Of a DNA stretch of 64,000 bases, positions 36,590 through 49,896 are shown in pieces. The notes under the pieces were generated by a model. It was not told the origin of the DNA. It did not search any database and worked only from the letters and a program-made list of their open reading frames with translations. Position numbers and translations under genes: made by a program. Position 1 is the first letter of the stretch, and each line of letters begins with the position of its first letter. The DNA is from Delphinapterus leucas (Eukaryota; Chordata; Mammalia; Artiodactyla; Monodontidae): NCBI RefSeq assembly GCF_002288925.2, contig NW_022098057.1, positions 65,569,094-65,633,093 on the forward strand, in the 5' to 3' direction.

Positions 36590-37575
36590 TTTTTAAATTA
36601 ATTTTTATTGGAATACAGTCGCTTTACAATGGTGTGTTAGTTTCTGCTGTACAGCAAAGTGAATCAGTTATACATATACGTATATCCATTCTTTTTTTAG
36701 ATTCCCTTTCCATCTAGGTCACCACAGAGCACTGAGTTCCCTGTGCTATACAGTAGGTTCTCATTAGTTATCTATTTGATACATAGTATCAATAGTGTAT
36801 AAATGCCAATCCCAGTCTCCCAATTCATCCCACCCCTTCCTTCCTCCCTTGGTATCCATAAGTTTATTTTCTACATCTGTGACTCTGTTTCTGCTTTGCA
36901 AATAAGTTCCTTTTTACCATTTTCTAGATTCACATATAAGTGATATTGTATGATATTTGTCTTTCTGACTTATTTCACTCCGTATGACAGTCTCTGGGTC
37001 CATCCATATTGCTGCAAATGGCATTATTTTATCCTTTTTTATGGCTGAGTAATATTCCATTGTATATATTTACCACATCTTCTTTATCCATTCATCTGTC
37101 AGTGGACACTTAGGTTGTTTCCTTGTCCTGGCTATTGTAAACAGTGCTGCAGTGAACATCGGGGTGCACGTGTCTTTTTGAATTATGATTTTTTTCCGGA
37201 TATATGCCCAGGAGTGGGATTGCTGGATCATATGGTAGCTCTGCTTTTAGTTTTTTAAGGAACCTCCATACTGTTCTCCATAGTGGCTGTACCAATTTAC
37301 ATTCCCACCAACAGTGCAAGAGGGTTCCCTTTTCTCCACACCCTCTCCAGCATTTATTGTTAATAGATTTTTTGATGATGGCCATTCTGACGGTGTGATG
37401 CCTCATTGTAGTTTTGGTTTTCATTTCTCAAATAATTTAGTGATGTTGAGCATGTTTTCATGTGTTTTTTGGCCATCTGTCTGTCTTCTTTGGAGAAATG
37501 TCCATTTAGATCTTCTGCCCAATTTTTGATTTTTTTTTTAATTGAGATGCATGAGCTGTTTGTATATTTTGTACC
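36590..37575 (-). mobile_element. 5'-truncated L1, reverse
   Basis: From the 3' UTR ('ttattggaatacagtcgctt') to an ORF2 segment ending at 'gcatgagctgtttgtatatt'. The minus frame 37110-37424 contains the ORF2p cysteine motif [18 protein letters not shown] and [20 protein letters not shown], then breaks. The T-rich start on the + strand is the poly(A). I could not define a convincing target-site duplication. Confidence 0.93.
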
Positions 37576-37654
37576 AGAAATTTGTGGTATTTTGCTATCA
37601 CAACCCTATCAGACTAATAGAGTATGTTATATAAATACATATTCTGTTGTTGTT

Positions 37655-37860
37655 TTATGAGAAAGAACACGAGCCTTGTGGTCTGACAGACTGGATTTGT
37701 AGGAAATACGCCTCTGCCATTTATTACTGATGTGACTGTATAACTGTGGTTACTTTAATTACGCTAAACCTAGAGTTTCCTGATCGGTTAAATGGACATA
37801 ATGATCTCTACCTGATGTACTTGTACAGATTGCATATGTTGATATTTACCACAGACCTGA
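37655..37860 (+). repeat. MIR SINE
   Basis: Blocks 'acacgagccttgtggtctga', 'cagactggatttgtagg', 'ctgccatttattactgatgt' and 'tcggttaaatggacataatg' follow MIR order. Confidence 0.6.
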
Positions 37861-40044
37861 AATTTAATAAGCTATAGGAATTAGTCCCTTTTTACTACTT
37901 TTGATCACAGAAAGCAATATTCCTACTGCTCCCATTCAGCAAAGACAATGCACTTATGTAATATTGCCAAGTAGATCTCCTTTAATAAAAGATTTTATCA
38001 TTATAATCCCCCTCAGTGTGGGACAATTAACATGAAAATAATTTGACATCATTATATACCATTTTATTTTGTACATTTAAAAACTGTTTTGAAGCAGAGG
38101 ATAGGAGCTGGGGCATAGGGCAAAAACTGTAGATTGAAGGTTGGAAGGGGGTTGCAAAAGGCATTAGTAGTAGGAAATCAAAATCATAAAGCTTTGTTTT
38201 GGAGGTCTGGAGGGCAGAACAAGGTTGAAAGTAGTGGTATTTCTAGGTATTTGGAGGACCGACCTGGGTGAAGAGCAGAAAAATACTCAAAATAAGATAG
38301 GCAGATCAAGCTGAACACCATCCACTTCAGTTACATGCTTTATGGAGTGGCTTAGATTTTAAGTACTGTAAGTTTAAGAGAAGAGAGCAAGAGACAGAGT
38401 GTTTTAAAGAGTTCATATGTTATATCGTGGCCATGAACTGGTGTTTCACAAAGAAAGGATTCTTATAATGACAAAGAGGAAGATGGCATGTAGGGGAGAG
38501 AATATTGCTTGGACTTAAGGTATGTGTGACGCTCCCAAAAGCAAATATCTGCTAATAGTTGCTGCAAACTACTGTGCAGTTCTTGTCTAAATACAGAATG
38601 AAATGTAGAGTTGGTTACATTGGTGTGCTCTGCCAGTGCTTACATTTTTCTAGAGATAATGATTGCTATTTAAAGTGTGCCTTTGAATCTAAGATGTAAA
38701 ATCAAAAATCAAGTGAGCACTTTGTAAACTATAATACACCATGCAAATGTTGCTATTTATATATAGAGAGAGAACTGGAAGAAGCAAACATATTGCCTTA
38801 ACATATCCTTAATGCATGTCACTGGCTTCAGTTTCCATAATAATTGAAACAGAACAATATACAGGTTATTCTTTGATCTGTGAATTGCACAACGTCTCCC
38901 ACAAAGGCTTTTCTGAAATTGTAAGGTTTATATTTAAGCAGGCTCTCAAATCTGATGTATTTTCCCATTAGTTTACATATCTCGTAAAGTACATTTTCTT
39001 AAATGAGAAGGGTTTAGAAAGTAGTGCTCAAAGTTTACCTGGAGTGAGAAACTAGTTTGGCTATGAAAACTGGCTTTAGCAATGATTGCATTCTCTACTC
39101 ACCTAATCTAGCACTCATTACATCATTATCTTCTCTCCAATTGCAACAAGGCTTTGTGTTATACTCATGAATATTGATAAAATGTCCTACATGTATTAGC
39201 TCTAGGTCTTCCATGCTCAAAGTGATTCTCAGGTTTTGTAATAACTGATAACCAGTAACTCCTTGAACAAGGAGTCAGTAATTGCCGTTCTTCCTTATAT
39301 AAAAGTTTGAGAGTATCCTGCCATTTTTTATTGGAGTCAGTACCCCATCAGAATTCTAAAATTAAGATATTGATTTTTTTATTTTACTCATCAGAAAGTT
39401 AAAAAAATAAAAGTCCTTTGAGGTACATTGTGTTTCTTTGTTTATATTAAGAAGCTAATATTCTAAATTGTGAGTGTGCTTCTTTCAGTGAGACTAAAGA
39501 CATTTTCTCCATTAACTGGAGTAATTTAGAAAACAAGGATAAGGAAGCATGCATCTGTTTTCCTAATAGTTTCCGTAAGAAAATTTGTTTTATTTTTCTT
39601 AGTGGATGGATTTATAAATAGTCTAGTTATTTTGATAGCTAAAATCAAGTTTTGTGGCTTAAAAAAATTATCCATTCATAAACTTTTTCATCTCATACAT
39701 TTCCTCATCTCAGTAAAAGATAGCTCTTTCCCAGTTGCTTCTGCAAAAGACAGTGGAGTTGTCTTTAATGCTTCTCTTTTTTTAACGTTCTCCATATGTA
39801 ATTTATCAGCAAAAGCTGACAGTATACTGAAAAGAAATCAAATCTATCTGGAATTCTTCCAGTTTTTACCACTACTAATATCTCTTAGCTTCTAATATGC
39901 CAAACAGATATTGGAAAGTTATTACCTGTTTTCACCCTTACTCTCCCCCTTCACCAGTCCATTCTCAATACTGGATCTGGAATTATTCTATTAAAGTTCA
40001 AGTCACATAATCTCTCTCCACTGCTCAAATTCTTATACCAGCTT
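37861..40044. other. CTNNA3: CTNNA3 intron, no gene seen
   Basis: Unique AT-rich intron. The 97-codon frame at 39602-39895 has no recognisable family. Confidence 0.45.
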
Positions 40045-40415
40045 TCAAAATAGTAAAAGACCCAAGTATCTATTAACTGTAGAATGGATAAATAAATCAT
40101 GATATATCTGTACCATGGAATACTATACAGGAATGAAAATGAAAAAAATTACTGCTACTTGCAGTTAGTTGGGGTAGACATAAAAACAGTATTGTGTCAA
40201 AGAAGATTAACACAGAAGAAGAGGGCATAGTTAGATTATTTTTCATAAAGTTCAAGTATAGTCAAAATTAGTCTGTATTAACTGAAGTTAGACTAGTGGT
40301 TAGATTTTGGGAGGTGTGGTAGTAACTGGAAGGGAATATGAGAGGTATCTGGGTTGGGGTAATATATTATTTCTTGTTCTGGATGATGATTAAACATATA
40401 TTCACTTTATTAAAA
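40045..40415 (+). mobile_element. Old L1 3' UTR (L1M type)
   Basis: Blocks 'ccaagtatctattaactgta', 'gaatggataaataaatcatg', 'taccatggaatactatacag', 'gttagactagtggttagatt' and 'tggatgatgattaaacatat' match the 3' end of old mammalian L1s, ending in an A tract. Confidence 0.65.
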
Positions 40416-42179
40416 AATAATCAAATATACCTTTGTGATTTGTTCATTTTTGAATATATTTGTTAATCTTGAAAAGATGCTTACTTTTGTAAAGAACAGA
40501 TTGTTACATGTGGATATCTATCTATCTATGCCTATGAATATGCGAAATTATTGTGCAAGTGCGAAAAAGTCATAATTTGTATAGTTTTTATGTAAAAATG
40601 TCTTATATTGAAAAAGTATGCATTTTGTGACATAGAATGCTTTACAACGTGAAGTCAAGCCAAACATAGCCAAGATAATGACTCACACAATTTATTCTTA
40701 TTACTTTACATTTTAAACTAGGAAAATGAGTTTTATAAATAAATAAGATATTGGCTGTGATAGAAATTGTGATAAAATCACATATATTTGGAATACTTCA
40801 TTTTCTCCATAGCTGAGTAGGTAATTGTAACATCATATTCTGTGTATCTACCGTGGCATTTGTCAGTCTCCGACTTTTTCAAGAAAAATGAAGAAACAGT
40901 TTGCACAGTGGGAGGCAAGTGTCACATTGTAAATTTCTACTTCTGTTAAGCGTTATGAATAATAGTGCAAAACATTAAATGAGATATTGTTTAAATTGGT
41001 TTGACTTTAAGCAGCTGAGGTAACATTAAATAAGTTACTGCCACACTGTATTTTTGTGTCTTGAAAGAATGACTGCAGACTCCTAAAATAGTTTAGTAAC
41101 CTACCACCAGGCAGGAACTTGCATACTGGGAGAATTAGGCTATTTCATATAAATATTTTAAATCTTTTTTAATGTTCTGGAAGACTAGACTTTTTGAGTG
41201 AGCATTTATGGATCATATTATGTTATAATTGACCCTGAGGCTGTATCCCAATTGTGCTATTGTGAAGAACACGTTAACAAATATATTTTTAAAAGAAAAT
41301 TTTGTATATAAATATGGTTTTTAAAATATATTCTCATATAACAGGAAATACCATTCCAAAACAAAAACCAAAAACCTTCTAACTAAAATGGGAAAATCAT
41401 CCACATTGCCCATATATGGTTTTAACCTTTGTTTTCTCAGTCACGCATCTACTGGTACCGTAGACTGTTACCTCCCCGGTTTCCCTCCCCACTCGCCATA
41501 TGGCTGGTCATCTGTTATATGATAAGATAATACAGCATGTTCCAGAGTCTACAGGGGAGATGTCTTTGCTGTAGAAAGTATTGTCCAAATCTCAACAAAC
41601 CTGGGCTCGATGATTCTTCATGTGTAAATCACACTTTGCTCTCGAAATAAATAAATAAATAAAAGTAAATTAATCTCATTTTTTTCTGTTCACTAGGATA
41701 AAAGCACCCTTCCTTCTGCCAACGTATGTGGCCAGATTCAAGCTTCCATGATTTCTGTGTAGGCTGGCATCTTATTCTCTCTTCAGCTTTTCTCACGTGA
41801 CTGAGTAATTAGTGAAAAGCCCCACAGAAGATGCTTTTGAAACACTAGACAACCTGCTCTTTTGTACATAATGGACTAAATAGCAAATTCTTATTATACT
41901 TTTACATATGTCAGTGTGAAACTGAGCAAGAAAGAAAAATCCACCCTCTAACAGATTTGGAATATATTCAAAATGAGTATGTGAGCATTTCCAGCAACAA
42001 ATATATATTTGTAAGGCTTTTTTGTTTGTTTGAGGCAGGTAGAAAGCAACTTCGAGTTTAATCGGTATAAGGACAGTATGGGAAAGCACTTTACTCATTT
42101 TCCAATATTGAATGATACTAAAGATAGAACACCAAGATACTAGAAGCATGCTAAAAATTATAATTGCTTTTATAATTAC
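40416..42179. other. CTNNA3: CTNNA3 intron, no gene seen
   Basis: Unique AT-rich intron. The 118-codon minus frame at 41793-42149 has no recognisable family and no splice context. Confidence 0.45.
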
Positions 42180-42192
42180 AAAAAGACTACTT

Positions 42193-42275
42193 TTTTTTTT
42201 TTTTTTTTTTTTACTGACGTACAGTTGAATTACATGTTGTGTTAATTACTGCTGTACAGGAAAGTGACTCAGCTC
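42193..42275 (-). mobile_element. Extremely 5'-truncated L1 (about 60 bp of L1 plus poly(A))
   Basis: A T tract of about 20 bases (poly(A) on the minus strand) leads into 'tacagttgaattacatgttg' and 'tgctgtacaggaaagtgact', the last bases of the L1 3' UTR. It is flanked by AAAAAGACTACTT (42180-42192) and AAAAAGATTACTT (42276-42288), a 13-bp target-site duplication with one mismatch. Confidence 0.85.
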
Positions 42276-42539
42276 AAAAAGATTACTTTCTCAGTGAAAA
42301 GTTTTCAAAAAATAGAGAGGCATAGACAGTAAACAATGAAATCTCTTTCATATTTGCAACCCCACAGGTTACCATTATTAACTGTTTGATAAAAACAAGC
42401 AAACAAAAAATCCTTTTTTCCCCTTTTCATTTTCTCTGTATTCTTACGGGTTGAGATGTAAAAATGAGAATCCATTCTAAGTAGGTGAAAGTTAAGATGA
42501 TGACAGACATCTCTTACTCCTTTCTTTCAGGGTCAGACT

Positions 42540-44924
42540 TCTGGAAAGTATCTTGCTCAGTCTTTATTTAGTTTGTCAGATATTTTTGTCTACCTTACGC
42601 AATCTATTCTTTTCAAGAGAATTCATGATAGTCTAATTACCAAAGGCTCAATGCTATTTCTTATTTTAATCCACCTGTCTTTTTCATTGACACTGCTGAC
42701 TAGTTACGTTTGTTGACTCTCTCTTTTACTGCATTCTGTATGATTCTGGACTCTCTTGGCTATCTTCCCACTTCTGTTTACTTCTCAGTCTCCTTTGCCG
42801 GCTTGTCCTACTCCATTATTTCCTAACACTGGTATTTTTTTTTCTTCCCAGCATTTTCTCCTTTCTATTAGATTATCCATTCTCCTTGAGTAATATAATT
42901 AATACCCCAGGTTTCCACTAAAATCCATGTTCGTAACGGCCTTTGGAATGCTCCATTCAAGTCTTCCAGCCTTGTATGATTCCAGCTACCCACTGTTTTC
43001 ATGTCTAGATCCAGGTGGCTGAGAGTTACTAGGGAAAACACAATATGGCAGACTGATATCACTATAAAATAATGATTTTGGGCTTCCCTGGTGGCGCAGT
43101 GGTTGAGAGTCCGCCTGCCGATGCAGGGGACATGGGTTCGTGCCCCGGCCCGGGAGGATCCCACATGCCGCGGAGCGGCTGGGCCCGTGAGCCATGGCCG
43201 CTGGGCCTGCCCGTCTGGAGCCTGTGATCCGCAAGGGGAGAGGCCACAGCAGTGGGAGGCCCGCGTACTGCAAAAAAAAAAAATTAAAAAAAATAATGAT
43301 TTTAACTTCATTTGATCCCTTAATATCTCCAAATCCTACAGATTTTTTCTGTCTATCCAGATCTCTCACTACTTGGAGCTACAATTTGAAAACTTCTATA
43401 CTCTCTTCAAACTTGCTATTAATGCATTCCACATTAATGTTTGCTATATGACCTTGCCTCCTACTCTATAGATTAAAAACAACAAAAACAAATGTCAGTA
43501 TTCTCTACCAAACCTACATGCCTAGAACTTCTGACATATTCTGGATTCTTCCATTTCCAGTAGAAGAATTTTTCCTATTACCCATAGCCAACATCCCCAA
43601 GTTCTTCCAGACCTGTTCCTTCTTGTATTCTCAGGAATCTTACTTACTTAATTATATTTATATTATATATTTTATTTATGTTTATTTATTATGTATTATG
43701 TATTTTTATGTGTGTTTTACTTCTTAAGTGGATTCTCCCCCACATATTTTAAACATGCACAAGTTACATTTAAACAAAAATTCCTCCAGTTATGGTCTGC
43801 CTCTGTCTCTTCCTTCATAGCCAGAGTTCTCAAAAGAAAAGATGTTATCTTTGTTTCCCCTCTTCCTGTTCATTTCTTCAGTTGTCTGGCTTCTGTCTCC
43901 ATTACTTCATATAAATGGTTCTTCTTAAAGTCAACAATTGTTTAAATAATACTAGAGACAAGGTACGTATTTCACTCTTCAATGTATATAAAATTTCCTA
44001 ACATTCTACAGTGTAGACCACTTTATTCTTGACACGGTTTCTTCCATTGGCATCCATAAACCCACACTCTCCTGGCTTTCTTTCTATCTTTCTTGGCTTT
44101 CCATTCCATGACTCCTTTGCAAGTTCATTTTCTTCTTCTCAGGTCTTTAGGTGTCCTCCAAGGTACAATGTTCTCCTTACTCCAAAATCTCTGCCTTACC
44201 CCTTAGATTAGTAAGGTAATCTTATTCATCATTTTTAAGATTAAAAAATTCTTATTTTGATCACAGTTAGATGCAGGTTATTCAAAAATCTATATCTCCA
44301 TAGCCTTCTTCTGTATGCCTCAGACCTAAGAACTCAATAGCATTTATATTTCTACTTAGATAATTCAAAGGTGCTTCCAACTCAGCATGTCCAAAATTAA
44401 ACTCATGGTCCTTCATTCCAAATCACCACACTGCCACCACTTCCACTCTCTTTATTGCTACTCTGCTTTCAAATCCATTACCAGATTTTATTGATTCTAT
44501 TTCTTAAATATCTGTTGTGTTCACTTTTCTTAATTTTCTTTATCATCTGAGTTAAAGCTTCCATTATCCCTCACTTTTGATCATCGTAATAGTCCCCAGC
44601 TGGTGTACCTACATTCACTTTTGACCATTTCTATTTCTGTGTCCGTAGGGCAGAGTGTTATTTTCAGAATACAAGTTTTCGTTTCTTGTATACAGACCTC
44701 AGTTCTACTCCTCTTATATACCCACTGCATAATATCATTTAATAACTTACTATTATTCTTGGGATAAAGAAGACAATTTTAACATAATTTTTAAGGAATC
44801 TCATGAGCTAACATCTTACTACATTTTCATATTTTTCTTATGGGACTCTCACCTTTGTTTACTGCGTTCCAACTGAAAAAGACATTTATTTTCTCAAAAG
44901 TATGAATTCACCTACCTTAGGACA
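42540..44924 (+). repeat. L2 LINE tract, interrupted by a CHR SINE
   Basis: Decayed L2 sequence. Examples are 'tgctccattcaagtcttcca', 'ccaactcagcatgtccaaaa', 'ttaaactcatggtccttcat' and 'atagtccccagctggtgtac'. It may be more than one L2 copy. The CHR SINE 43080-43289 and the large L1 at 44936-50773 inserted into it; L2 resumes at 50785. Confidence 0.6.
43080..43289 (+). mobile_element. CHR-type SINE, forward
   Basis: Starts GGGCTTCCCTGGTGGCGCAG, B-box region 'gggttcgtgccccgg', body 'ccacatgccgcggagcggct', then a poly(A)-like tail. Perfect 14-bp target-site duplication AAAATAATGATTTT at 43066-43079 and 43290-43303. Frames of up to 154 codons across it are artefacts. Confidence 0.97.
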
Positions 44925-45149
44925 TTGGCTAATTCCTTTTTTAAAAAATTTAATTTTATTTACTTTTTCATACAGCAGGTTCTTATTAGTCATCAGTTTT
45001 ATACACATCAGTGTATACATGTCAATCCCAAACACCCAATTCATCCGCCCCCCGGCCCACGACTTTCCCCCCTTGGTGTCCATACGTTTGTTCTCTACAT
45101 CTGTGCCTCAACCTCTGCCCTGCAAACCGGTTCATCTGTACCATTTTTC

Positions 45150-48100
45150 TAGGTTCCACATATATGTGTTAATACACGATATTTGTTTTTCTCTTTCTGA
45201 CTTACTTCAAGTCTTTAGGTCCATCTGTGTCTCTACAAATGACCCAATTTCGTTCCTTTTAAAGGCTTAGTAATATTCCATTGTATATATTTACCACATC
45301 TTCTTTACCTGTCTGTCTGTCGATGGGCATTTAGGTTGCTTCCATGACCTGGCCATTGTAAATAGTGCAGCAATGAACATTGGGGTGCATGTGTCTTTTT
45401 GAGTTATGGTTTTCTCTGGGTATATGCCCAGGAGTGGGATTGCTGGATCATATGATAATTCTATTTTAGTTTTTTAAGGAACCTCCATACTGTTCTCCAT
45501 AGTGGCTGTATCAATTACATTCCCACCAACAGTGCAAGAGGGTTCCCTTTTCTCCACACCCTCTCCAGCATTTGTTGTTTGTAGATTTTCTGATGTTGCC
45601 CATTCTCACTGGTGTGAGGTGATACCTCATTGTAGTTTTGATTTGCATTTCTCTAATAATTAGTGATGTTGAGCAGCTTTTCATGTGCTTCTTGGTCATC
45701 TGTATGTCTTCTTTGGAGAAATGTCTATTTAGACCTTCTGCCCATTTTTGGATTGGGTTGTTTGTTTCTTTAATATTGAGCTGCATGAGCTGTTTATATA
45801 TTTTGGAGATTAATCCTTTGTCCGTTGATTCGTTGGCAAATATTTTCTCCCATTCTGAGGGTTGTCTTTTTATCTTGTTCGTAGTTACCTTTGCTGTGCT
45901 TAAACTTTTAAGTTTTATTAGGTCCCACTTGTTTCTTTTTGTTTTTATTTCCATTACTCTAGGAGGTGGATCAAAAAAGATCTTGCTGTGATTTATGTCA
46001 TAGAGTGTTCTGCCTATGTTTTCCTCTAAGAGTTTTATAGTGTCTGGCCTTACATTTAGGTCTTTAATCCATTTTGAGTTTATTTTTGTGTATGGTGTTG
46101 TGGAGTGTTCTAATTTCACTCTTTTTACATGTAGCTGTCCAGTTTTCCCAGCACCACTTACTGAAGAGACTGTCTTTTCTCCATTGTATATCCTTGCCTC
46201 CTTTGTCATAGATTAGTTGACCATAGGTACATGGGTTTATCTCTGGGCTTTCTATCTTGTTCCATTGATCTATATTTCTGTTTTAGTGCCAGTCCCATAC
46301 TGTCTTGATTACTGTAGCTTTGTACTATAGTCTGAAGTCAGAAAGCCTGATTCCTCCAGCTCCATGTTTTTCCCTCAAGACTGCTTTGGCTATTAGGGTC
46401 TTTTGTGGCTCCATACAAATTTTAAGATTTTTGTTCTACTTCTGTAAAAAATGCCATTGGTAATTTGATAGGGATTGCATTGAATCTTCAGATTGCTTTG
46501 GCTAGTATAGTCATTTGCACAATATTGATTCTTCCAATCCAAGAACATGGTATATCTCTCCATTTGTTGGTATCATCTTTAATTTCTTTCATCAGTGCCT
46601 TATAGTTTTCTGCATACAGGTCTTTTGTCTCCATAGGTAGGCTTATTCCTAGGTATTTTATTCTTTTTGTTGCCATGGTAAATGGAAGTGTTTCCTTAAT
46701 TGCTCTTTCAGATTTTTCATCATCAGTGTATAGGAATGCACAGATTTCTGTGCATTAATTATGTATCCTGCAACTTTACCAGATTCATTGATTAGCTCTA
46801 GTAGTTTTCTGGTGGCATCTTTAGGATTCTCTATGTATAGTATCATGTCATCTGGAAACAGTGACAGTTTTCCTTCTTCTTTTCCAATTTGTATTCCTTT
46901 TATTTCTTGTTCTTGTCTGATTGCCGTGCCTAGGACTTCCAAAACTATGTTCAATAATAGTGGTGAGAGTGGACATCCTTGTCTTGTTCCTGATCTTAGA
47001 GGAAATGCTTTCAGTTTTTCACCATTGAGAATGATGTTTGCTGTGGGTTTGTCATATATGGCCTTTATTATGTTGAGGTAGGTTCCCTCTATGCCCACTT
47101 TCTGGAGAGTTTTTATCATGAATTGGTGTTGAATTTTGTCAAAACCTTTTTCTGCATCTACTGAGATGATCATATGGTTTTTGTTCTTCAGTTTGCTAAT
47201 ATGGTATATCACATTGATTGATTTGCATATATTGAAAAATCCTTGCATCCCTGGGATAAATCCCACCTGATCATGGGGTATGATCCTTTTAATGTGTTGT
47301 TGGATTCTGTTTGCTAGTATTTTGTTGAGGATTTTTGCATCTATATTCATCAGTGATATTGGTCTGTAATTTTCTTTTTTTGTACTATCTTTGTCTGGGT
47401 TTGGTATCAGGGTGATGGTGGCCTCATAGAATGAGTTTGGGAGTGTTCCTTCCTCTGCAATTTTTTGGAAGACTTTGAGAAGGATGGGTATTAGCTCTTC
47501 TCTAAATGTTTGATAGAATTCACCTGCGAAGCCATCTGGTCCTAGACTTCTGTTTGTTGGAAGATTTTTAATCACAGTTTCAATTTCATTACTTGTGATT
47601 GGTCTGTTCATATTTTCTGTTTCTTCCTGGTTCAGTCTTGGAAGGTTATACCTTTCTAAGAATTTGTCCATTTCTTCCAGGTTGTCCATTTTATTGGCAT
47701 AGAGTTGCTTGTAGTAGTCTCTTAGGATGCTTTGTATTTCTGCGATGCCTGTTGTATCTTCCCCTTTTTCATATCTAATTTTATTGATTTGAGTCCTCTC
47801 CCTCTTTTTCTTGATAAGTCTGGCTAATGGTTTATCAATTCTGTCTATCTTCTCAAAGAACCAGCTTTTAATTTTATTGATCTTTGCTATTGTTTTCTTT
47901 GTTTCTATTTCAGTTATTTCTGCTCTGATCTTTATGATTTCTTTCCTTCTCCTAACTTTGGGTTTTGTTTGTTCTTTTTTCTCTAGTTCCTTTAGGTGTA
48001 AGGTTAGCTTGTTTATTTGAGATTTTTCTTGTTTCTTGAGGTAGGCTTGTATAGCTATAAACTTCCCTCTTAACTGATTTTGCTGCATCCCATAGGTTTT

Positions 48101-48944
48101 GGATTGTCGTGTTTTCTTTGTCTTTAAGATTTTTTTTATTTCCTCTATGATTTCTTTAGTTATCTTTTGGTTATTTAGTAGCATATTGTTTAGCCTCCAT
48201 GTGTTTGTCTATTTTACATTTTTTTACCCTGTAATTGATTTCTAATCTCATAGAATTGTGGTCAGAAAAGATGCTTGATACGATTTCAATTTTCTTAAAT
48301 TTACTGTGGCTTGATTTATGACCCAAGATGTGATGTATCCTGGATAATGTTCTGTGCGCACTTGAGAAGAAAGTGTAATCTGCTGGTTTTGGATGGAATT
48401 TCCTATAAATATCAATTAAATCTACCTGGCCTACTGTGTCATTTAAAGCTTGTGTTTCCTTATTAATTTTCTTTTTGGATGATCTGTACATTGGTGTAAG
48501 TGTGGTGTTAAATTCCCCCACTATTATTATGTTACTGTCAATTTCCTCTTTTATAGCTGTTAGCAGTTGCCTTATGTATGGAGGTGCTCCTGTGTTGGGT
48601 GCATATATATTTGTAATTCTTATATGTTCTTTTTGGATTGATCCCTTGATCATTATGTAGTGTCCTTCCTTGTCTCTTGTAACATTCTTTATTTTAAAGT
48701 ATATTTTATCTGATAGGAGTATTGCTACTCCAGCTTTCTTTTGATTTCCATTTGCATGGAATATCTTTTTCCATCCCCTCGCTTTCAGTTAGTACCTGTC
48801 CCTGGGTCTGAAGTATGTCTCTTGTAGACAGCATATATATGGGTCTTGTTTTTGTATCCATTCAGCAAGCCTGTGTCTTTTGGTTGGAGTATTTAATCCA
48901 TTCATTTTTAAGGTGATTATCGATATGCATGTTCCTATTATCAT
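45150..48944 (-). pseudogene. L1 ORF2 (endonuclease and reverse transcriptase), decayed
   Basis: ORF2p nicks the target DNA and reverse-transcribes L1 RNA. The frame starts at ATG 48942-48944. A TAA at 48789-48791 (codon 52), where the family has a glutamine codon, truncates the endonuclease. Open pieces follow: 48171-48653 (endonuclease C-terminal half), 46658-48184 (linker and reverse transcriptase, with [10 protein letters not shown] and [10 protein letters not shown]), 46488-46676, and 45511-46209 (C-terminal domain with the CWRGC...HCWWEC cysteine motif). Pieces overlap in different frames near 48175 and 46665, showing frameshifts; a one-base loss near 45511 ends the last piece early. 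At 46847-46858 the catalytic box reads FPDD instead of the usual FADD. At least five lesions exist, so no functional protein is possible. Confidence 0.95.
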
Positions 48945-49002
48945 TTTCTTAATAGTTTTGGGTTTGTTTTTGTAGGTCCTTTTCTTCTCTTGTGTTTCCC
49001 AC

Positions 49003-49896
49003 TTAGAGAAGTTCCTTTAGCGTTTGTTGTAGAGCTGGTTTGGTGGTGCTGTATTCTCTTAGCTTTTGCTTCTCTGTAAAGCTTTTGATTTCTCCATTAA
49101 ATCTGAATGAGATCCTTGCCAGGTAGAGTAATCTTGGTTGTAGGTTCTTCCCTTTCATCACTTTAAATATATCATGCCACTCCCTTCTGACTTGTAGAGT
49201 TTCTGCTGAGAAATCAGCTGTTAACCTTATGGGAGTTCCCTTGTATGTTATTTACTGTTTTTCCCTTGCTGCTTTCAATAATTTTTCTTTGTTTTTACTT
49301 TTTACCAATTTGATTACTCTGTGTCTTGGTGTGTTTCTCCTTGGGTTTATCCTGTATGGGACTCTCCGCACTTCCTGCACTTGGGTGGCTATTTCCTTAC
49401 CCATGTTAGAGAAGTTTTCGACTATAATCTCTTCAAATCTATTCTCGGGTCCTTTCTCTCTCTCTTCTCCTTCTGGGATCCCTATAATGCGAATGTTGCA
49501 TTTAATGTTGTCCCAGAGGTCTCTTAGGCTATCTTCATTTCTTTTCATTCTTTCTTCTTTATTCTGTTCCACAGCAGTGAATTCCACCATTCTGTCTTCC
49601 AGCTCACTTTTCCATGCTTCTGCTGCAGTTATTCTGCCATTGATTCCTTCTAGTGTATTTTTCATTTCAGTTATTGTATTGTTCATCTCTGTTTGTTTGT
49701 TCTTTAATTCTTCTAGATCTTTGTTGAACATTTCTTGCATCTTTGCCTCCGTTCTTTTTCCAAGGTCCTGGATCATCTTCAGTATCATTATTCTGAATTC
49801 TTTTTCTGGAAGCTTGCCTATCTCCACTTCATTTAGTTGTTTTTCTGGGGCTTTATCTTGTTCCTTCATCTGGTACATAGCCCTCTGCCTTTGCAT
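49003..49896 (-). pseudogene. L1 ORF1 (RNA-binding chaperone), one in-frame stop
   Basis: ORF1p coats L1 RNA as a coiled-coil trimer. From ATG 49894-49896 the frame is open for 214 codons, ends at TAA 49249-49251, then continues in the same frame for 82 more codons to TAA 49003-49005 (298 codon positions in total). No frameshift is needed. The N-terminal coiled coil (KDLEELKNKQTEMNNTITEM) and the RRM-like middle (NIRIIGIPEGEEREKGPENR) are clear. The stop falls where the family has CAA, so a single C-to-T change explains it. The C-terminal domain needed for RNA binding lies beyond the stop. The total is slightly shorter than I expect for this ORF1 family, suggesting small in-frame deletions in the coiled coil. 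Confidence 0.93.

Noticed and set aside
42868..43369. Frames of 127 and 154 codons with AARH/CGIR-like repeats
   Set aside because: They cross a CHR SINE; the same peptides recur at every CHR copy in the window.
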